64,000 bases of DNA from Modestobacter roseus (GTDB taxonomy: Bacteria > Actinomycetota > Actinomycetes > Mycobacteriales > Geodermatophilaceae): positions 2,170,001 to 2,234,000 of the forward strand of contig NZ_VLKF01000001.1 in assembly GCF_007994135.1 (NCBI RefSeq). Reading direction: 5' to 3'. This document shows, piece after piece, positions 41,401 to 47,870 of this stretch. Each line of letters begins with the position of its first letter. Position 1 is the stretch's first letter. The position numbers were made by a program, and so were the translations under genes. The notes under the pieces were generated by a model. It ran no database searches. It saw only the letters and a list, made by a program, of their open reading frames with translations, and was not told the DNA's origin.

Positions 41401-43815
41401 CGCCGGCTCGCCGCCGCGCTGCGGGCGAACCCCGACCACACCCCGGCGCTGCGGCGGTTCATCGACACCGCGTCGCTCCCCGACCCCGCCCGCGCGTCCG
41501 CCGTCCGGGCGCTGCAGCGGGCCCTCGCCGAGCTACCGGGGGCCTGCCTCGCCACCCCGGAGCAGCTGCTGGCCTGGGCCGGGGACCGCCGGCTGGTGGC
41601 CCGCTGGGAGGAGACCCGGGCCGGGCGGGCGATCGACGAGTTCGGCCTGCCGTCGCTGGCGCACTGGCTGGACCTGCTGCGCGCGCTGCACCTGCTGGAC
41701 GCCGCCGGGCTGACCGCGATGCGGGATGCACTGGTCTCCGGGGCGGTCCCGGCCGAGCAGGCCGTCGCCGCCTTCGACCGGGGGCTGGCCGAGTCCTCCG
41801 TGACCGAGCGGGCCGCGGCCGCCGGGCTGACCGCCGCCGACGCCCGCGCGCACGAGGCGGCGGTGGGGCTGTTCCTGCGGGCCTCGGCCGCGGCCCGGGC
41901 CGCCGCCGCCGCGCGGGTGCTGGCCGGCGCGATCCCGGGCAGCTGTGTGCTCGCCACCCCCGACGAGGTGGCCCGCCGGCTGCCGCCGGAGCCGGGTTCC
42001 TTCGACCTGGTCGTGCTCGCCGACGCCGGCCGGCTGCCGGTCGCCGACGCGCTGGGCGCCCTCGGCCGGGCGACCGCGGCGGTGGTGGTGGGCGGGGAGC
42101 AGGACGGCCTGCTGGCCGCCTGCCTGCGCGCCGGCGTGCCCCGGCGGGAGCTGGCCTGGCACCACCGGAGCGAGGACGAGCTGCTGTTCGCGGTGCCGAA
42201 CGCGGTGCACCGGGTGGGCACGTTCCCCTCGGCCGTGCCGGGGCCGGCCCTCGCGCTGGTGTCGGTGGACGGCCGCTTCTCCCGGACCGGCTCCGCTGCG
42301 GGCACGAACGCGGCGGAGGCAGCAGCGGTGGTGGCCGAGGTGGCGCGGCGGTTCGCCGACTCCCCCGGCGCGGCGCCGTCGGTCGCCGTCGTCACGGTGC
42401 ACGCCGCGCAGCGCCGACTGGTCGAGGAGCTGCTGCGCGCGGCGGCCGATCCCCGGGTCGTCTCGGCGCTGGACTCCGGTGACCTGCGGGTGGCCGCGGT
42501 CGAGGCCGTGCACGGCGGCGAGTGGGACGTCGTGCTGCTCTCCCTGGGCGCCTCCCCGGACGAGCGCGGCGGGCTGCCACTGGACCTCGGACCGCTCAAC
42601 CGGGCCGGCGGGGAGCGGCGGCTGCGCGCCGTCGTCACCCGGGCCCGCCGTCAGCTGCTGGTGTTCGCGTCGTTCCCGCCGGCGGCGCTGGTGCCGGCCG
42701 GCACGGCGCAGCGGGGGGTGCGCGAGCTGCGTGCGCTGCTCGACGTCGTCACCGCGGGCGCCGCGGCGGCGCCGCGGGACGGCGTGCCCGCGCCGGTGCA
42801 CGACGCGCACCGGGAGGACGTGGCGGCAGCGCTGCGGGACCGCGGGCTGTCCGTGCGGACCGACGTCGGGCTCTCGCAGTTCCGGATCGACGTGGCGGTG
42901 GCGCCGGCCGACGAGCCGGGGCAACCGCGGGTGGCGGTGCTGCTCGACGGTCCGGACGCCGCGGTGACGCTCGGCGACCGACTGGAGCTGCCGGTGCGGG
43001 CGCTGGCGGCGCGCGGCTGGGCGGTGGAGCGGGTGTGGCTGCCCGAGTGGCTGGCCGACCGGGCGGCGGTGCTGGACCGGCTGGTGACGGCGGTGCAGGC
43101 GGCGCGACCGCCGGCGGCCCTGCCCACGCCGCTGCCCGCCGAGGCTGCCCGGCGGGAGGCGCCGACCCCGGCTCCGCCGGCCGGGGACGCGCCGCGGCGG
43201 GTGCCGGCGCGGCCGGTGGTGCCGCCGGTGCGGCTGCCCGGGGAGGAGCCGTTCGTGCCCTGGACGCCGGGGCCGGCGGGTGAGCCGCGGGACCTGCGCC
43301 GGCTGGACGACCCGGCGATCGCGCGGCTGGTGCGCGAGGTGCTGGTCGACGGGATCGCCGCGGAGGGGCCGGTGCACCGGGAGCGGCTGGCCCGGCGGGC
43401 GGCGCGGGCGTTCGAGGTGCCGCGGCTGACCGATGCACGGATGGCGGAGCTGCTGGCGCTGCTGCCCGAGCCGGCGGCGGAGTGGCTGTGGCCGGAGGAC
43501 CTGGACCCGGTGTCCTGGGCGGGGTTCCGCCGGCAGGGGTCGGCGGGTGACCGGCCGCTGGAGCACGTGCCGCCGGAGGAGATCGGGAACGCGATGGTCG
43601 CGCTGCTGCGGTCCAGCGGTGGGTTGACGCACGAGCAGCTGGTGGCGCAGACGCTGGCGGTCTTCGGGCACCGGCGGCTGCACCCGGTGCTGATGCCGGC
43701 GCTGGAGGCGGGGCTGGCGCGGGCGGCGCGGGCCGGTCGGGTGACCCGGTCGGGCAGCGGGCAGCCGATCACCGCGACCGACGCGGTGGGTGCGGGCTTC
43801 TTTGCGGGTGCGTGA
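38443..43815 (+). CDS. Degenerate paralogue of the DUF4011/DUF3320 helicase (paralogue 2)
   Basis: A 1790-residue protein collinear with the 2008-residue protein at 7506. The N-terminal transglutaminase-like region is kept (GTGLDTALTLAAAFEHAG, then AHAFLGWW) but Gly229 replaces the expected Cys. In the helicase core the Walker A is GAAGTGKAQ (642-650), with Ala for the Mg-binding Ser. The Walker B DEAS is ADAG (1193-1196). The motif III GDSRQLPPSTF has been replaced by GGEQDG with a deletion of about 20-25 residues, and motif V is AVHGGEWD. Motif IV (WHHRSEDE) and motif VI (VVTRARRQ) are retained. The nuclease-like part has lost the DRD element (GDRLELP). DUF3320 (PLEHVPPEEIGNAMVALL) is well conserved. 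ATP hydrolysis is unlikely; a structural or regulatory partner role is inferred. Same promoter design as paralogue 1. Confidence 0.85.
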   Translation: MGDSPCPQQPVTIEAECVPVLDEALAALAVPVVTRLVLTAERELLGARVTVAVRAAGRPLADPVELRADLLPGRPTVLLDVPLLLDPAAFAALPEASPGEVTVRVGHDDDVLAGTSAPVRVLGAGQWLAAPSPLALELLAAHVRPDDPAVAGLVGAAADHLRQRTGRPELADLDPAHLDPAELDQAAAAIVEAMRRRGIRPLPAAARWADVAQRVRTPTEVLDERAGTGLDTALTLAAAFEHAGLRPLVWITADDAGPAHAFLGWWRGGPGAEHTATTDVAGLAELVADGTIGLVEPALLVAGAPPATFGDLHRTAAASWLTGDHHRLLGVTDVHRARADGVRPLGPKPRAATPLAAALATLPAPQPLDLADALPLTVPAGRLSVLAERLAAGAPLTLLPADQLGAAARRRGIRAARDLPAHQLAELLTEHGGLYTELSSAAYGEQAGALAERAQAVLATRGTNDLCLALGSLTWAPEGRAVRAPLVLLPVTLTAGANGSFRLVADPTGGTTVNAQLLAELRRRHGVSLPLPAEPDPAAVVVALRQALARSGASARVEPTADLALLPAAASRVRQDAEHLGAAALRNPLVPVLLRPGQPFPAQDPAGTDLDQLATTLPLPADGSQLAAVADALAGRTFALLGAAGTGKAQTVANTVAAVAGAGRRVLVVAPRRGTLDTVAARLADAGLSALVTGEQAPELPTSELPDLGPLRKQLAGYSARLHAPNSAGLSLYDASASLVAAGAAIPSLPVPPAFVVNASTRTTAAVRAALAELPAVAARTRPRAGHPWGFLDSADVDPVAVQAAVRAVDRALDAVPPGPVARVVSAAPTPADLSAVAVLLDGPAVPLADLDLAGTPEWEEQVAELRADVAFFCTEQHPGMDVAGPAVLDLPLAAIAENARQAAASGRIGRGKRLAAVLAELTPALLPGAEVPPAEVPALAEELLAVQAAARELGFRARELPGVDLPWNWNPFTDVDRLDAQLEAVRRLAAALRANPDHTPALRRFIDTASLPDPARASAVRALQRALAELPGACLATPEQLLAWAGDRRLVARWEETRAGRAIDEFGLPSLAHWLDLLRALHLLDAAGLTAMRDALVSGAVPAEQAVAAFDRGLAESSVTERAAAAGLTAADARAHEAAVGLFLRASAAARAAAAARVLAGAIPGSCVLATPDEVARRLPPEPGSFDLVVLADAGRLPVADALGALGRATAAVVVGGEQDGLLAACLRAGVPRRELAWHHRSEDELLFAVPNAVHRVGTFPSAVPGPALALVSVDGRFSRTGSAAGTNAAEAAAVVAEVARRFADSPGAAPSVAVVTVHAAQRRLVEELLRAAADPRVVSALDSGDLRVAAVEAVHGGEWDVVLLSLGASPDERGGLPLDLGPLNRAGGERRLRAVVTRARRQLLVFASFPPAALVPAGTAQRGVRELRALLDVVTAGAAAAPRDGVPAPVHDAHREDVAAALRDRGLSVRTDVGLSQFRIDVAVAPADEPGQPRVAVLLDGPDAAVTLGDRLELPVRALAARGWAVERVWLPEWLADRAAVLDRLVTAVQAARPPAALPTPLPAEAARREAPTPAPPAGDAPRRVPARPVVPPVRLPGEEPFVPWTPGPAGEPRDLRRLDDPAIARLVREVLVDGIAAEGPVHRERLARRAARAFEVPRLTDARMAELLALLPEPAAEWLWPEDLDPVSWAGFRRQGSAGDRPLEHVPPEEIGNAMVALLRSSGGLTHEQLVAQTLAVFGHRRLHPVLMPALEAGLARAARAGRVTRSGSGQPITATDAVGAGFFAGA

Positions 43816-43948
43816 CGACGCTTGACCCCGCTCCGGGTGCCGGGGAGGTTGGGGGGTGCGAGGCGAACCGTCTCCGGTCGACCGCCTTGCCCGCCGGCCA
43901 CCGACGTCCGGCGGGCTGGGCCCCCTGCAACCGAGAGGACCCCGCACG

Positions 43949-44233
43949 ATGCTGACCCTCACCCCCACCGCCGCCACCGCGATCAAGGGGATCCTCGGCC
44001 AGTCCGAGGTCCCCGAGGCCGGTGGTCTGCGGATCGCCAACGACCCGACCGGCGCGAACCTGGAGCTCAGCCTGGCCGCCGTGCCCGCCGAGGACGACGC
44101 GGTGCTCGACGAGGCCGGGGCGCGGGTGTTCCTGGACTCCCGCGCCGCGGAGCTGCTCGACGACAAGACGCTCGACGCGGCCGCCGGCCCCGACGGCTCG
44201 CTGCAGTTCGGGATCGGCGAGCAGACCGCCTGA
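43949..44233 (+). CDS. HesB/IscA-like protein lacking the cluster cysteines
   Basis: A 94-residue protein resembling the A-type (HesB/IscA) Fe-S scaffold fold: MLTLTPTAATAIKGILGQSE at the start, GGLRIANDPTGANLELSL in the middle and ARVFLDSRAAELLDDKTLDA, LQFGIG at the end. The three Cys that bind iron-sulfur in true IscA (C-x64-C-G-C) are all absent; there is no Cys at all. Actinobacteria often carry such Cys-free HesB-like proteins of unknown function. The ATG at 43949 follows GAGAGGACC. It lies 133 bp after helicase paralogue 2 with no clear terminator between, so readthrough is possible. Followed by a strong hairpin. Confidence 0.78.
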   Translation: MLTLTPTAATAIKGILGQSEVPEAGGLRIANDPTGANLELSLAAVPAEDDAVLDEAGARVFLDSRAAELLDDKTLDAAAGPDGSLQFGIGEQTA

Positions 44234-44245
44234 TCTCCGCAGCAC

Positions 44246-44300
44246 CAGCACGACGACAGCGCCGCCGAGGAGTGATCCCCGGCGGCGCTGTCGCGTGCTG
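44246..44300 (+). terminator. Hairpin terminator of the HesB-like gene
   Basis: GACAGCGCCGCCG (44255-44267) pairs with CGGCGGCGCTGTC (44280-44292), extended outward by CAGCACG/CGTGCTG (44246-44252, 44294-44300). It begins 13 bp after the stop. Confidence 0.75.
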
Positions 44301-44319
44301 GGGAAGTACCCCCGGCAAC

Positions 44320-44356
44320 GTCGTGGTCTGCCCACCCCCGGTGGGCAGACCACGAC
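44320..44356. repeat. Second hairpin with CTGCCCACC core
   Basis: A perfect 17-bp inverted repeat (44320-44336 against 44340-44356, loop CCC). Its GTCGTG arm and CTGCCCACC core match the hairpin at 13545, and the core also that at 7041. It may be a backup terminator or a copy of a dispersed REP-like element. Confidence 0.6.
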
Positions 44357-44654
44357 TGTCGGCAGCACCCCATGTGACCCCCGCCGTGCGCCCGGGCCCC
44401 CGCTCCTGACGCAGCTCCAGGGCTTGGCGCGTCGTGAGGCCGTCAACACGAAGCGTGGGCACGCGCCGCCGTCCGACACGATCGTTTCCCCGCGAGACAC
44501 GCCGGGGACGGCTTGGCGTTTGTTGCGGTCGCGACGGCGAGTCGCTGTCCGAGGGCTCCCGGATCGGGTCGAGATGGACCGCTGCGGACTCCGGGATGCC
44601 GACCTAGCGTCATCGCGGCCGACCGGGTCCGACCGTCACCGCCTGTGGTGACAC
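44357..44654. other. Intergenic stretch before the riboswitch
   Basis: About 300 bp with no convincing gene: short frames here have atypical codon use and no ribosome binding sites. TAGCGT at 44605-44610 could be the -10 box of the riboswitch transcript. I see nothing else in it. Confidence 0.4.
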
Positions 44655-44817
44655 CCGGACGGCACCGCCGAACCGGACGTCGGCTGCGCACGCTGCAGCC
44701 GCCGCCTGGACCGGGGACCCACCGCAGTTCTGGGGTGAAGCACGGCCGCACGCAGGTGCGGCCGAGCCGGGCGAGTTCCCCGCCCGAACCCGTCAGCTAA
44801 CTCGGTAGGCGGTTGAG
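44655..44817 (+). ncRNA. ydaO-type c-di-AMP riboswitch
   Basis: The leader of the NlpC/P60 gene carries the conserved blocks of the ydaO/yuaA c-di-AMP riboswitch: GCCGAACCGGACG near the 5' end, CCGGGGACCCACC (44712-44724), GGGGTGAAGC (44733-44742), and CCGAACCCGTCAGCTAAC then TCGGTAGGCG (44784-44812) at the 3' end. A GC-rich variable hairpin (GCGGCCGCACGCAGGTGCGGC-like) lies between. In actinobacteria this class typically represses cell-wall hydrolase genes (NlpC/P60, Rpf) when c-di-AMP is high. Boundaries are approximate; identification is from recognised blocks, not a covariance search. Confidence 0.82.
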
Positions 44818-44842
44818 GAGAACAAGGAGAACCCGTCGTTCC

Positions 44843-45375
44843 ATGACGACCCTGCGCACCACCTCTGCACGTCGTTCCACCCGCACCGCCAAGGGCGCGC
44901 TGATCGCGCTGCTCACCGGCGCCGGCGTGGTGCTCACCCCCCTCGCCGCACAGGCCAACGCCGGGGCGCCGCCCCGCCGGCCGCGGCTCCGATCGCCGCG
45001 CCGGTCGCGGCCACCGCAGCGCCGAACTCCGCCGCCCAGGTGGTCATCGACACCGCGCTCGCACAGCTGGGCAAGCCCTACGTGTGGGCCGGGGCCGGCC
45101 CGAACGTCTACGACTGCTCGGGCCTGACCCAGTTCGCGTACCGGGCGGCCGGGATCACCCTGCCGCACTCGTCGCGGATGCAGTCCACGATGGGCGTGCC
45201 CGTCGACCGGGCCCACCTGCAGCCGGGTGACCTGGTCTTCTACTACTCCCCCGTCGGGCACGTGGGGATCTACCTGGGCGACGGGCTGATGGTGCACGCG
45301 CCGACCAGCGGCGACGTCGTCCGCGTCGCCAGCATCGACATGTGGGGCTACAACACCGCGCGTCGGCTGGTCTGA
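44843..45375 (+). pseudogene. NlpC/P60 cell-wall endopeptidase, split by a 1-nt frameshift
   Basis: The ATG at 44843 opens a frame with a typical signal peptide (TAKGALIALLTGAGVVLTPL, cleavage after AQA). The frame is lost in a G4 run at about 44963-44966. The next frame, ending at 45375, encodes an Ala/Pro linker and a complete NlpC/P60 domain: QLGKPYVWAGAGPNVYDCSG (catalytic Cys), PGDLVFYYSPVGHVGIYLG (His) and VHAPTSGD. One extra G would restore a single protein of about 177 residues. Either this is a recent null mutation or a sequencing error in a homopolymer; intact domain codons favour the latter. The enzyme cleaves peptidoglycan stem peptides and should be controlled by the upstream c-di-AMP riboswitch. 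A near-perfect hairpin follows. Confidence 0.75.
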
Positions 45376-45380
45376 GTCGC

Positions 45381-45421
45381 ACACCTCCCGGGGACGCCGC
45401 AGTGGCGCCCCCGGGAGGTGT
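45381..45421. terminator. Bidirectional hairpin after the NlpC/P60 gene
   Basis: ACACCTCCCGGGGACGCC (45381-45398) pairs with 45404-45421 with one mismatch over 18 bp and a 5-nt loop, between convergent genes. Confidence 0.75.
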
Positions 45422-45954
45422 CAGGCCGCCTGGGCCAGGCAGCTGACGGCCGGCCAGCCCGGCGGCAGCGCCCGGGTGGCCTCCCCACCGCGGACGGCGA
45501 GGAAGGGGCGGGTCAGCCGCTCCTTCTCGATCCGGTCCCAGGCGGTGAGCAGCTCGGCGACCCAGCGGGCCAGGGTCAGCGCGTCGCTGGCCAGCGGATC
45601 GCCGGCGGTCTCCGGACGCGGCCGGGTCGGGATCCGCGGCCAGCGCGGGCTCACCAGGCTCCGCTTGGACGACGGCAGCGACGCGACGTGCGCGGCGAAG
45701 GCGGCGTCGAGCGCGCTGGTCTCCGCGACGATCGCCACGGCGAGCGCAGCGGCGTCGGCACCGCGGCCGAACCGCACCGAGGCCTTCTCGGTGGGCACCA
45801 TGATCCGGCCGACGAGCAGCCGGGCGATCCGGTCGTCGTCCGAGGGCAGCACCCAGGCACCGGCCATCGTCGACTCGAGCCCCTCGCCGACGTTGACGTG
45901 CCAGCCGACCACCCGGTCCTCGACCGGCTGGTCGATGACGACGATCCCGCGCAT
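45421..45954 (-). CDS. Hypothetical protein, 177 residues
   Basis: Starts MRGIVVIDQPVEDRVVGWHV at the ATG at 45954, preceded by AGGAG. The sequence has an alternating beta/helix pattern with an Ala-rich helix (ADAAALAVAIVAETSALDAA) and a C-terminal helix (LTLARWVAELLTAWDRIEKE). No signal peptide, membrane helix or catalytic motif is seen. No family is recognised. It is convergent with the NlpC gene across a hairpin terminator and has a 140-bp gap to the MBL-fold gene upstream on the same strand. Codon use is normal, supporting a real gene. Confidence 0.65.
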   Translation of the reverse strand: MRGIVVIDQPVEDRVVGWHVNVGEGLESTMAGAWVLPSDDDRIARLLVGRIMVPTEKASVRFGRGADAAALAVAIVAETSALDAAFAAHVASLPSSKRSLVSPRWPRIPTRPRPETAGDPLASDALTLARWVAELLTAWDRIEKERLTRPFLAVRGGEATRALPPGWPAVSCLAQAA

Positions 45955-46093
45955 CCCGCTCTCCTGACTCCGGTGAAGCCGTGTTGCTGCGCAGCATCGA
46001 GGACGTTGCCGACAGGATTCGCCGAAACGGGGCGTCGACGCCGAGTCGTCACACCATCCGCACCGGCAGTCCCACGAGCCGCAGACGCGCTGG

Positions 46094-46873
46094 TCAGCCG
46101 CCCACGTCGACCGGTACGCCGGAGGGCAGCCAGCGGAACCGCCGACCGACGTCCGGCGCCCGGTCCAGCGCACGCTGCACGCCGTCCCGCCCCTCGCGGA
46201 AGTGGCTCCAGCCCTCGTGGTGCACCGGGACGACGACCCGTGGCTCCAGCAGCCGCGCCGTCCGTACCGCGCCCCGGCCCGTCATCGAGAAGCGCAGCGG
46301 GCCGGTGACGGGAAACCGGACGCCGCCCAGGTGCAGCACGGCCACGTCGACGGTCAGCCGGTCGGCGACCTCCCGCAGCCGGCGGTGGAACACGGTGTCC
46401 CCGGAGATCCACACCACGCCACCCTCGGCTCCCTGCGGGTGGACGGCGAAGCCGACGACGTCCCCGGACACCCGCCGGCTCAACGGCGGGCCGTGCCGCG
46501 CCGGCGTCGCGGTGACCACCAGCGGCACCCGACCGGGGGCGGTCAGCACCGTCGAGGCCCACGGCACGAGACCCCGCGCGCCGTCCCCCAGCCGCGCGGC
46601 CCCGGCCACCGTCGTCACCACCACCGGGGCCGACGGCAGCAGCGCCCGGCCGGCGTCGTCCAGGTTGTCGGCGTGGTGGTCGTGGCTGAGCAGGACGGCG
46701 TCCACCGGCGGCAGGTCACCCCGGTCAAGCGCCGGGCCGGTGACCTTGCGCGAGCTGGTGCCCCAGCCGAAGTCGTACCGCCGTCCGGGCGGGTCGAAGG
46801 TCGGGTCGGTGAGCAGCGTCCACCCGGCGAGCTCGACCAGCAGTGTCGGCCCGCCGACGTGCGTGAGCCTCAC
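46094..46873 (-). CDS. MBL-fold metal-dependent hydrolase (UlaG-like)
   Basis: A 259-residue metallo-beta-lactamase-fold protein. Metal ligands: LLSHDHHADNLDDAG (H-x-H-x2-D-N variant), ARHG, WISGDTVFH (Asp) and PVHHEGWSHF (His). This pattern is that of the UlaG/RomA-like L-ascorbate-6-phosphate lactonase group, though the actual substrate is unknown. The GTG at 46873 overlaps the stop of the alpha/beta hydrolase gene by 4 bp, so they form a coupled operon. There is no signal peptide, so the protein is cytoplasmic. Confidence 0.85.
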   Translation of the reverse strand: MRLTHVGGPTLLVELAGWTLLTDPTFDPPGRRYDFGWGTSSRKVTGPALDRGDLPPVDAVLLSHDHHADNLDDAGRALLPSAPVVVTTVAGAARLGDGARGLVPWASTVLTAPGRVPLVVTATPARHGPPLSRRVSGDVVGFAVHPQGAEGGVVWISGDTVFHRRLREVADRLTVDVAVLHLGGVRFPVTGPLRFSMTGRGAVRTARLLEPRVVVPVHHEGWSHFREGRDGVQRALDRAPDVGRRFRWLPSGVPVDVGG

Positions 46874-47694
46874 TGGGCGCCGAGCACCCGGGGGCCGGTC
46901 GCGTGCTCGAGCGCCCAGTCGAGGGCCTCGTCGGCGACGGCCTGCCAGCCGGGAGCGGCGGGCAGCAGGTGCGGGAAGCCCTCGTGCTCGCGGAGCTCGG
47001 TGACCGTGTCGCCCCGGTAGTGCTTGGCGTTCGAGCGCTGCACCGACGGCGGCATGATGTGGTCCTCGCTGCCGGAGATGAACAGCAGCGGCGGGCGGGC
47101 CGGGTTGGCGTAGTCGACGTGCGCGTCCTGCGGCCCGGGCATGAAGTTGGCCAGCACCGAGCTCCACAGGATGTTGCCCGGCGCGGGGATCGCGTACCGC
47201 TGGTACAGCCGGCGGGACTCCTCCTCGGTGAAGGTGTTGGTGAAGGCGTAGTGCCACTGCTCCTCGCTGAGCGGGACGGCGCGGTGCCGGTTCGCCGGGT
47301 TCTTGAACGCCGTCCAGGTCGACCGCAGCTGCGACAGCGGGAGCACCCGTACGTCCTCGGTGGGGGCGGAGTTGAGCGTGACGCCGACCGCGCCGAGGCC
47401 CCGGTCGAGCAGCAACTGGGTGATCGCGCCGCCGGCGGAGTGGCCGATGAGGACCGGCGGCTGCTCCAGCTCACCGATGACCTGCGCCAGGGAGTCGACG
47501 ATCTGCGGCAGGGTGACCTCGGCGACCGGGGTGGGGTCGGCGTTGAGCGCCTCGACCTCCACCTCGAAGCCCGGGTAGGCGGGGGTGAGCACCCGGAAGC
47601 CGCGGGCCTCGTAGTGCGCCTTCCACTCCTCCCAGCTGCGCGGGGTCACCCAGAAGCCGTGGATCAGGACGATGGTGTCGGGGGCGGTGTCCAT
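46870..47694 (-). CDS. Alpha/beta hydrolase
   Basis: A 274-residue alpha/beta-fold hydrolase. The oxyanion loop is IVLIHGFWVTPRSWEEW, the nucleophile elbow is LIGHSAGGAI (Ser near residue 93), the acid is in FISGSEDHIMP and the catalytic His in REHEGFPHLLP. The ATG at 47694 follows AGGGAGAG. It resembles non-haem chloroperoxidase or esterase-like members, but the substrate is open. It is coupled by a 4-bp overlap to the MBL-fold hydrolase and divergent from the AraC regulator at 47871, which is the likely controller of the pair. Confidence 0.87.
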   Translation of the reverse strand: MDTAPDTIVLIHGFWVTPRSWEEWKAHYEARGFRVLTPAYPGFEVEVEALNADPTPVAEVTLPQIVDSLAQVIGELEQPPVLIGHSAGGAITQLLLDRGLGAVGVTLNSAPTEDVRVLPLSQLRSTWTAFKNPANRHRAVPLSEEQWHYAFTNTFTEEESRRLYQRYAIPAPGNILWSSVLANFMPGPQDAHVDYANPARPPLLFISGSEDHIMPPSVQRSNAKHYRGDTVTELREHEGFPHLLPAAPGWQAVADEALDWALEHATGPRVLGAQ

Positions 47695-47870
47695 GGCGCT
47701 CTCCCTGCGGGTCGGTCGGGCTGCTGACGCGGGGAGCGTGGCAGCGTGCCGGACTGCAGGATCGGCTCTCCCTGCAGACCTCTGGCCCCTCCGTGCCGGG
47801 AGTGGTTCCGCCGGTGCGGTGCGCCTGCCACCCTGGGCGCCACCGCACCGTCGTCCGCAGGGGACTGCCG

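Noticed and set aside
38836..44373. Very long minus-strand frames opposite helicase 2
   Set aside because: Low-complexity Arg/Ala/Pro/Ser composition and complete overlap with a conserved protein on the plus strand.
44400..44650. Possible tRNA or small gene between the HesB-like gene and the riboswitch
   Set aside because: No cloverleaf-like T-loop (GTTCRA) or acceptor pairing was found, and short frames lack ribosome binding sites.
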